This document shows positions 14,242 to 18,411 of a stretch of DNA of 18,411 bases, one piece after another. This stretch comes from Flavobacteriales bacterium UBA6049 (GTDB lineage: Bacteria; Bacteroidota; Bacteroidia; Flavobacteriales_G; Salibacteraceae). The notes below the pieces were generated by a model. The model did not search any database, was not told the origin of the DNA, and worked only from the letters and a program-made list of their open reading frames with translations. Location: positions 1 through 18,411 of the forward strand of contig DIYR01000086.1 of the NCBI GenBank assembly GCA_002429085.1, in the 5' to 3' direction. Each line of letters starts with the position of its first letter. Within the stretch, counting starts at the first letter, position 1. The position numbers were made by a program, and so were the translations under genes.

Positions 14242-15101
14242 CAAGAGAAAACCTCGTTGAATGCAAATGTTTGATCTAATCGAACACCTCTCTCAGTATG
14301 TTTTACCGTACATAACTCATTCACTGAGTCATGCTCCAAGAACAAGTAATAGCCTTCATCAGCTGCGGTATTCAAGAATTTAGCTTTTTCTTCAAGAGTT
14401 AACAATGGTCTTGTATCGTAACTCATTAAATATGGTAGAGGAATGTGACCTACAGATGGTAGTAAATCTGCCGTGAATACTATCTTTTTACCTTGGTAAT
14501 TGATATGTGGGATCATCTGTGCATCTGTATGACCATTTACAAACAACACATCAAAACCAAGATCAGAATTCGTCAAAAAATCATTGCTTGGGCAGTTTAA
14601 GAAATTCAATTGTCCACTTTCTTGAATTGGAAGAATATTCTCTTTCAAGAATGATGCTTTCTCTCGTGGATTAGGTTCTGTAGCCCATTTCCAATGGTTC
14701 TGATTACTCCAGAAACGAGCATTTTTAAACGCTGGTTCATAACCCGTTCTATCTTTGTTCCACTGAATAGAACCACCACAGTGATCGAAATGCAAATGTG
14801 TTAAAAACACATCTGTAATATCATCTCTTGAATACCCAGCCGCTGCAAGCGACTTATCTAAAGAATGTTCTCCATTCAGGTAATAGAATTTGAAAAACTT
14901 TTCGTTCTGTTTTTCACCAATTCCTGTGTCAATCAAAATCAATCTATCACCATCTTCGATCAGCAAGCTACGCATACTCCAATTACACATGTTTCGCTCA
15001 TCTGCTGGGTTTGTACGCTCCCACAAGCTTTTAGGAACAACACCAAACATGGCTCCTCCATCAAGCATAAAGTTTCCTGTATGTATTGGAATAAGTTTCA
15101 T
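14241..15101 (-). CDS. MBL-fold metallohydrolase
   Basis: A 286-aa cytoplasmic metallo-beta-lactamase-fold hydrolase with a complete binuclear metal site: THLHFDHCGG (His102, His104, Asp106, His107), His191 (NGHTD), Asp212 (TADLL) and His257 (LEHDS). The overall pattern, with IDTGIGEK early and the ADLLPSVGHI segment, resembles the lactonase-like or quorum-quenching branch rather than true beta-lactamases, RNase Z or glyoxalase II. No signal peptide is present. The substrate is unknown. It is followed by the overlapping 106-aa gene and preceded by a good -7 element, so the two probably form their own unit. Confidence 0.88.
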   Translation of the reverse strand: MKLIPIHTGNFMLDGGAMFGVVPKSLWERTNPADERNMCNWSMRSLLIEDGDRLILIDTGIGEKQNEKFFKFYYLNGEHSLDKSLAAAGYSRDDITDVFLTHLHFDHCGGSIQWNKDRTGYEPAFKNARFWSNQNHWKWATEPNPREKASFLKENILPIQESGQLNFLNCPSNDFLTNSDLGFDVLFVNGHTDAQMIPHINYQGKKIVFTADLLPSVGHIPLPYLMSYDTRPLLTLEEKAKFLNTAADEGYYLFLEHDSVNELCTVKHTERGVRLDQTFAFNEVFS

Positions 15102-15126
15102 TTCTATTGATTTTAAACGATGATCA

Positions 15127-15134
15127 CAAACTTA
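15127..15134 (-). promoter_or_regulatory. -7 promoter element of the MBL hydrolase unit
   Basis: TAAGTTTG on the minus strand matches TAnnTTTG exactly and lies 25 nt before the ATG. A TTGG (15149-15152) lies 14 nt upstream, a slightly short spacing for a -33 partner. Confidence 0.5.
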
Positions 15135-15183
15135 AAAAAGTTGACACGCCAAGCCCGTAGAGATTGCTTCTGTAAAAGTCCTT

Positions 15184-16653
15184 TTAAAGCCCCTTCCCCA
15201 TGCTATGCTTTCTCTTTTTCTTCTTTGGTTTTTCGTAACGATTTTTTGGAGCAGTACAATCTTTTACTCTCCAATCTGGTGGGTCTTTTAACTCTTGATC
15301 ACATCTATTAGACTGCACAATATCAATGGTACAACTGAAATAGAAATCTAACCTGTACGCATCTCCTACCACATAACTCACAATGTTATCTGTACCAAAT
15401 TGGATAGGTCCAAGCCGAGTTGCTAACCCAACTCTAGGCACCAAAAAGCGATTCACACTTACTGGAGCGGCAAACTCAAGATGCCTTGTCTCATACCTTG
15501 GTGTAATTGAAACAAATGCCATTTCTTCTGCACCTCTTAGGTTTTTACGAGGTAACCCATATAAAGCCGCAAACCCTACCCACCAATTATCTTTATAATG
15601 ATAATCTCCATTAATAGATAATGCCGTAGGTAACCACATTGTATATTGATTATCGACCTCATCAATCGTATTTCCAAACTCTTCGTCAATACGATTCACC
15701 ACATCACCAACATCTGTGTATTCTAAATCATCTTCTAACGACCATGTAGCACTACCAGCAGACATTCTTCTTACATGTGAATTATTTTTCATCCGTATTC
15801 TTCCCAGATCGAGTATAGAGAAGCCTATTTTAAAACGATAAGGCACATAGTCACAACCTGATTCTCTGGCATGAGGCACATAGTTTTTACGAGCACGATT
15901 CAAGAACCTATACTCAACCCCTAGGTCTACTCCAAAACCTAACCCTGCATATCCCATTTCGGTTCCAACAAACTCACCATCAACATTGTCAAACTGAACA
16001 GATTCTGTTGTTAAAGGAGTATAGTCAAAAGATCGAACGGCAAATTGTCCTCCCGCCAGCCCCACTAGGATCTTGGGTCTAATACCAACAGTGATCATAT
16101 CATGATCTTCTTGGTAAACTATTCTTCCTACATGCATCGCAAGCTCTCCCCAAAGAAATCCTCCGATTCTAAAATCGTCTTCATTGAGTGTTGGAAGGTT
16201 AGCTGTATCAATTGTAATGTTATCCCCTTCGAGAATTTCTGCCATTTGAATTGGAAGTTTTCTAGCCCCTCCAAATGTTCTAAGAGATATCCCTGCACCA
16301 AAAGCCCACCTGTAATAACTTAGGTTAAAAGCTGGTCCATGAATGGCAGACATTGTCTGAACAAATTTGTCATTGTCATCGAAATTGTATTCAAACGAAA
16401 AGTCCCTTCTACCTAAAAATGGATGGAACTTATCTTTTGGCAAGTACAAAAAATTATTGTCGATGAATGAGTGAACCCCAACAGTATGAATATCTAAATA
16501 TGGTAGTGGAGCTACTGCCGCTGCAGGATTAAGTCTTAATGCTTCGGTAACATTATAGTTACCATGCATTAGCCCAAGCTGTTGTTGAGCCAAAGAACTG
16601 TTTGCTAATACGATTAGCAAGCAAAAACATACGTACTGAATAACTCCCCTCAA
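15184..16653 (-). CDS. DUF5723-like outer-membrane beta-barrel protein
   Basis: A 489-aa secreted protein with a signal peptide (about 1-22, cleavage near SLA-Q) and the NYNVTEALRLNPAAAVAP motif after it, which resembles the N-terminal region of DUF5723-type outer-membrane proteins of Bacteroidota. The rest has the alternating aromatic/polar strands of a barrel (GAGISLRTFGG, GLGFGVDLGVEYRF, YRFKIGFSILDLGRI). The last ~40 residues are not barrel-like. They contain spaced cysteines and end in a Lys-rich tail (KPKKKKRKHSMGKGL). The start is TTG: an in-frame TGA lies two codons upstream, and the next ATG would cut off the signal peptide. No Shine-Dalgarno sequence is seen. The function is unknown. 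It sits upstream of the MBL unit without a visible terminator. Confidence 0.78.
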   Translation of the reverse strand: MRGVIQYVCFCLLIVLANSSLAQQQLGLMHGNYNVTEALRLNPAAAVAPLPYLDIHTVGVHSFIDNNFLYLPKDKFHPFLGRRDFSFEYNFDDNDKFVQTMSAIHGPAFNLSYYRWAFGAGISLRTFGGARKLPIQMAEILEGDNITIDTANLPTLNEDDFRIGGFLWGELAMHVGRIVYQEDHDMITVGIRPKILVGLAGGQFAVRSFDYTPLTTESVQFDNVDGEFVGTEMGYAGLGFGVDLGVEYRFLNRARKNYVPHARESGCDYVPYRFKIGFSILDLGRIRMKNNSHVRRMSAGSATWSLEDDLEYTDVGDVVNRIDEEFGNTIDEVDNQYTMWLPTALSINGDYHYKDNWWVGFAALYGLPRKNLRGAEEMAFVSITPRYETRHLEFAAPVSVNRFLVPRVGLATRLGPIQFGTDNIVSYVVGDAYRLDFYFSCTIDIVQSNRCDQELKDPPDWRVKDCTAPKNRYEKPKKKKRKHSMGKGL

Positions 16654-16733
16654 AATTCAGAAATTCTTAATTGTTTTGCTAGTTGGATGGATTCGTGAAT
16701 ATTTGCCTCAGCAATAATTGCAAGAAAGCATTT
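16654..16733. promoter_or_regulatory. Divergent promoter region
   Basis: An 80-bp AT-rich gap between the DUF5723 gene (minus) and paaI (plus). It must contain, or overlap with, promoters for both. I found no exact TAnnTTTG on either strand and no clear palindrome of the kind bound by PaaX or TetR-type regulators. A TTG at 16683 opens the paaI frame 17 codons earlier but is not preferred. Confidence 0.4.
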
Positions 16734-17159
16734 ATGAATGATAACGCCAAGAAAATAGTATCTCGTATGTATAATTATGACTCATTCAGTCAATGGTTAG
16801 GCATAGAAATACTTGAACAGCGACCTGGTTACTGTAAAACATCTTTGGTTATAAGAGAGGAAATGACCAATGGTTTTAAGATCGCGCACGGGGGGATATC
16901 CTACTCTTTAGCTGACAGCGCACTGGCATTTGCTAGCAATGCACATGGAGAACAACAAGTTTCACTAGAAACAAGTATCTCACACACTAAACCTTGCCAA
17001 ATTGGAGATCGTATAACTGCTACGGCTAAAGAAATAAATCAAACAAAGAAAACTGCCATATATGAGGTGCTCATTACCAACCAACACGAGGAATTAGTAG
17101 CTCATTTTAAAGGCATTATGTATAACACTCAGCGTAGCTGGGATCTAGAGAACGAATAA
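16734..17159 (+). CDS. paaI: PaaI-type hotdog-fold acyl-CoA thioesterase
   Basis: A small cytoplasmic hotdog thioesterase that, in the phenylacetate pathway, hydrolyses hydroxyphenylacetyl-CoA or stalled ring-cleavage CoA esters to free CoA. From ATG 16734 the protein is 141 aa, the normal family length, with NGFKIAHGGISYSLAD (46-61) holding the HGG turn and catalytic Asp61. The reading frame is open back to a TTG at 16683, but the extra 17 residues do not look like hotdog sequence. The thiolase gene follows 2 nt after the stop. This pairing and order support PaaI over a general 4-hydroxybenzoyl-CoA thioesterase. Confidence 0.85.
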   Translation: MNDNAKKIVSRMYNYDSFSQWLGIEILEQRPGYCKTSLVIREEMTNGFKIAHGGISYSLADSALAFASNAHGEQQVSLETSISHTKPCQIGDRITATAKEINQTKKTAIYEVLITNQHEELVAHFKGIMYNTQRSWDLENE

Positions 17160-17161
17160 TT

Positions 17162-18373
17162 ATGGAAGCTTATATTGTAGATGGAATTCGCACACCAATT
17201 GGAAGTTTTGGTGGAACCTTAGCACCTGTTAGAACAGATGATTTAGCAGCACATGTACTACGTGAATTGATGAGTAGAAACTCTGATGTTGACCCTTCGG
17301 CAGTTGCAGATGTAATTATGGGATGTGCCAATCAAGCTGGCGAAGACAACAGAAACGTGGCAAGAATGGCTCTACTTTTAGCTGGCTTACCTTATAGCGT
17401 TCCTGGCGAAACCGTTAATAGACTCTGTGCCTCAGGAATGAGTGCAGCTGCTCACGCTTACAGAGCAATTCGCAATGAAGATGGACATATTTTTATTGCA
17501 AGTGGTGTTGAGAATATGACGCGTGGACCTTGGGTTATTAGCAAAGTATCTAAGCCATTTGGTAGAGATGCACAAATGCACGATAGTTCTTTTGGTTGGA
17601 GATTTATCAATCCTAAACTCCATGAACTCTATGGAACTGATGGAATGGGCAATACTGCCGAGAATTTATCTGAGTTGTACAACATCAACCGCGAAGATCA
17701 AGATGCATTTGCGTTATGGAGTCAGCAAAAGGCTACTACTGCACAAAAAAATGGAAGACTAGCTGAAGAAATCGTTGCTGTTAATATACCACAGCGCAAA
17801 AAGGATGATGTTGTATTTGATACTGATGAGTTTATAAAACCAACAACCACAGCTGAAATCCTTGCAAAACTAAGGCCAGCTTTCAAAAAAGAAGGAGGGA
17901 CAGTAACTGCAGGAAATGCTTCTGGACTTAATGATGGTGCAGGCGCCTTATTGATGGCTAGTGATCAAGGGTTAAAAGATCACAACTTAAAGCCATTGGC
18001 TAGAGTTGTTTCAAGCGGTGTTGCTGGTGTTGAACCTCGTATTATGGGAATTGGGCCTGTATATGCTTCTGAGATGGCTCTAAAAAAAGCAGGTTTGACA
18101 TTAAACGACATGGATATTCTTGAATTGAATGAAGCTTTTGCTGCTCAAGTTTTGGCATGTACACGCAAAATGGGAATTGAAGACAATGATCCAAGAATTA
18201 ATCCTAATGGTGGAGCAATTGCTCTTGGTCACCCTCTTGGAATGTCAGGAACTCGTTTGCTACAAACTGCTGCAATTGAATTGAATAAAACTGGTAAGAA
18301 ATATGCTCTATGTACCATGTGTATCGGAGTAGGGCAAGGTTACGCGGTCATCCTTGAAAATGTGAATGTATAA
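17162..18373 (+). CDS. paaJ: Acetyl-CoA acyltransferase, 3-oxoadipyl-CoA thiolase type
   Basis: A cytoplasmic thiolase (403 aa, full family length) that splits 3-oxoadipyl-CoA, and in the phenylacetate route also 3-oxo-5,6-dehydrosuberyl-CoA, to acetyl-CoA plus the shortened acyl-CoA. The catalytic residues are in place: Cys89 (NRLCASGM), His357 (GGAIALGHPLGMSGTR) and Cys387 (TMCIGVGQG), with NEAF at 323-326. The CIGVGQG form and the PaaI neighbour favour paaJ/pcaF, but a general degradative acetyl-CoA acyltransferase (FadA/AtoB-like) is not excluded by sequence alone. It is translated just behind paaI. No terminator follows, so the operon probably continues past the window. Confidence 0.86.
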   Translation: MEAYIVDGIRTPIGSFGGTLAPVRTDDLAAHVLRELMSRNSDVDPSAVADVIMGCANQAGEDNRNVARMALLLAGLPYSVPGETVNRLCASGMSAAAHAYRAIRNEDGHIFIASGVENMTRGPWVISKVSKPFGRDAQMHDSSFGWRFINPKLHELYGTDGMGNTAENLSELYNINREDQDAFALWSQQKATTAQKNGRLAEEIVAVNIPQRKKDDVVFDTDEFIKPTTTAEILAKLRPAFKKEGGTVTAGNASGLNDGAGALLMASDQGLKDHNLKPLARVVSSGVAGVEPRIMGIGPVYASEMALKKAGLTLNDMDILELNEAFAAQVLACTRKMGIEDNDPRINPNGGAIALGHPLGMSGTRLLQTAAIELNKTGKKYALCTMCIGVGQGYAVILENVNV

Positions 18374-18406
18374 AGCTAAAAGAATAGACACCTATAAAAA
18401 AGCGCT

Positions 18407-18411
18407 ATGAG
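18407..18411 (+). other. Possible start of the next gene
   Basis: An ATG at 18407 lies 33 nt after the thiolase stop, behind an A-rich leader of the type used in this phylum. The window ends two bases later, so nothing can be said about the product. It fits an operon extending to the right. Confidence 0.3.

Noticed and set aside
16683..16733. TTG start for the PaaI thioesterase
   Set aside because: The extra 17 residues do not fit the hotdog family, and ATG 16734 gives the usual length.

Overview
The window looks like chromosomal DNA from a member of the Bacteroidota, probably a Flavobacteriia or Cryomorphaceae-like marine or freshwater lineage. The evidence is a type IX secretion gene (porQ), a DUF5723-type outer-membrane barrel, a BlaI/M56 pair with a TonB-like C-terminus, an AT-rich base composition, start codons mostly without Shine-Dalgarno sequences, and several matches to the Bacteroidota -7 promoter motif TAnnTTTG. 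The order is a guess. No mobile element, tRNA, rRNA or CRISPR array was seen.

Layout. Positions 1-206 are an edge region with a perfect hairpin and the terminator of icmF. icmF (207-3641, minus) is a large fused B12 mutase with its own G-protein chaperone, carrying isobutyryl-CoA mutase-type substrate residues. Next comes a minus-strand pair, a BlaI-type repressor and an M56 membrane peptidase (3792-5377), with two matched palindromic operators directly upstream. A tightly overlapping minus-strand trio follows (5433-7973): an AIM24/TIGR00266 protein, an alpha/beta hydrolase and an AI-2E-family transporter. A drug-efflux-like MFS transporter (8072-9247) reads divergently. After a stretch of about 290 bp with no recognised gene there is an 85-aa orphan ORF with its own terminator.

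The central minus-strand block has rpsA (ribosomal protein S1), preceded by cmk, preceded by porQ, preceded by a metallo-beta-lactamase-fold hydrolase coupled to a 106-aa unknown protein, preceded by a DUF5723 outer-membrane protein. A strong terminator separates cmk from rpsA, and the rpsA leader has a full GGAGGT Shine-Dalgarno sequence, which is unusual in this phylum. At the right end, reading plus, paaI (thioesterase) and a paaJ/pcaF-type thiolase start what is probably a phenylacetate or related aromatic degradation cluster continuing beyond the window.

The gene content is mostly ordinary. No clearly new multi-gene system was found. The best leads are regulatory: the twin BlaI operators, the rpsA leader, and a hairpin touching the icmF start codon. 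The AIM24-hydrolase-transporter trio is the most interesting functional unit. Three annotated-looking starts are better moved to downstream ATG codons (porQ, the 106-aa protein, paaI). One gene uses GTG (hydrolase) and one uses TTG (DUF5723).
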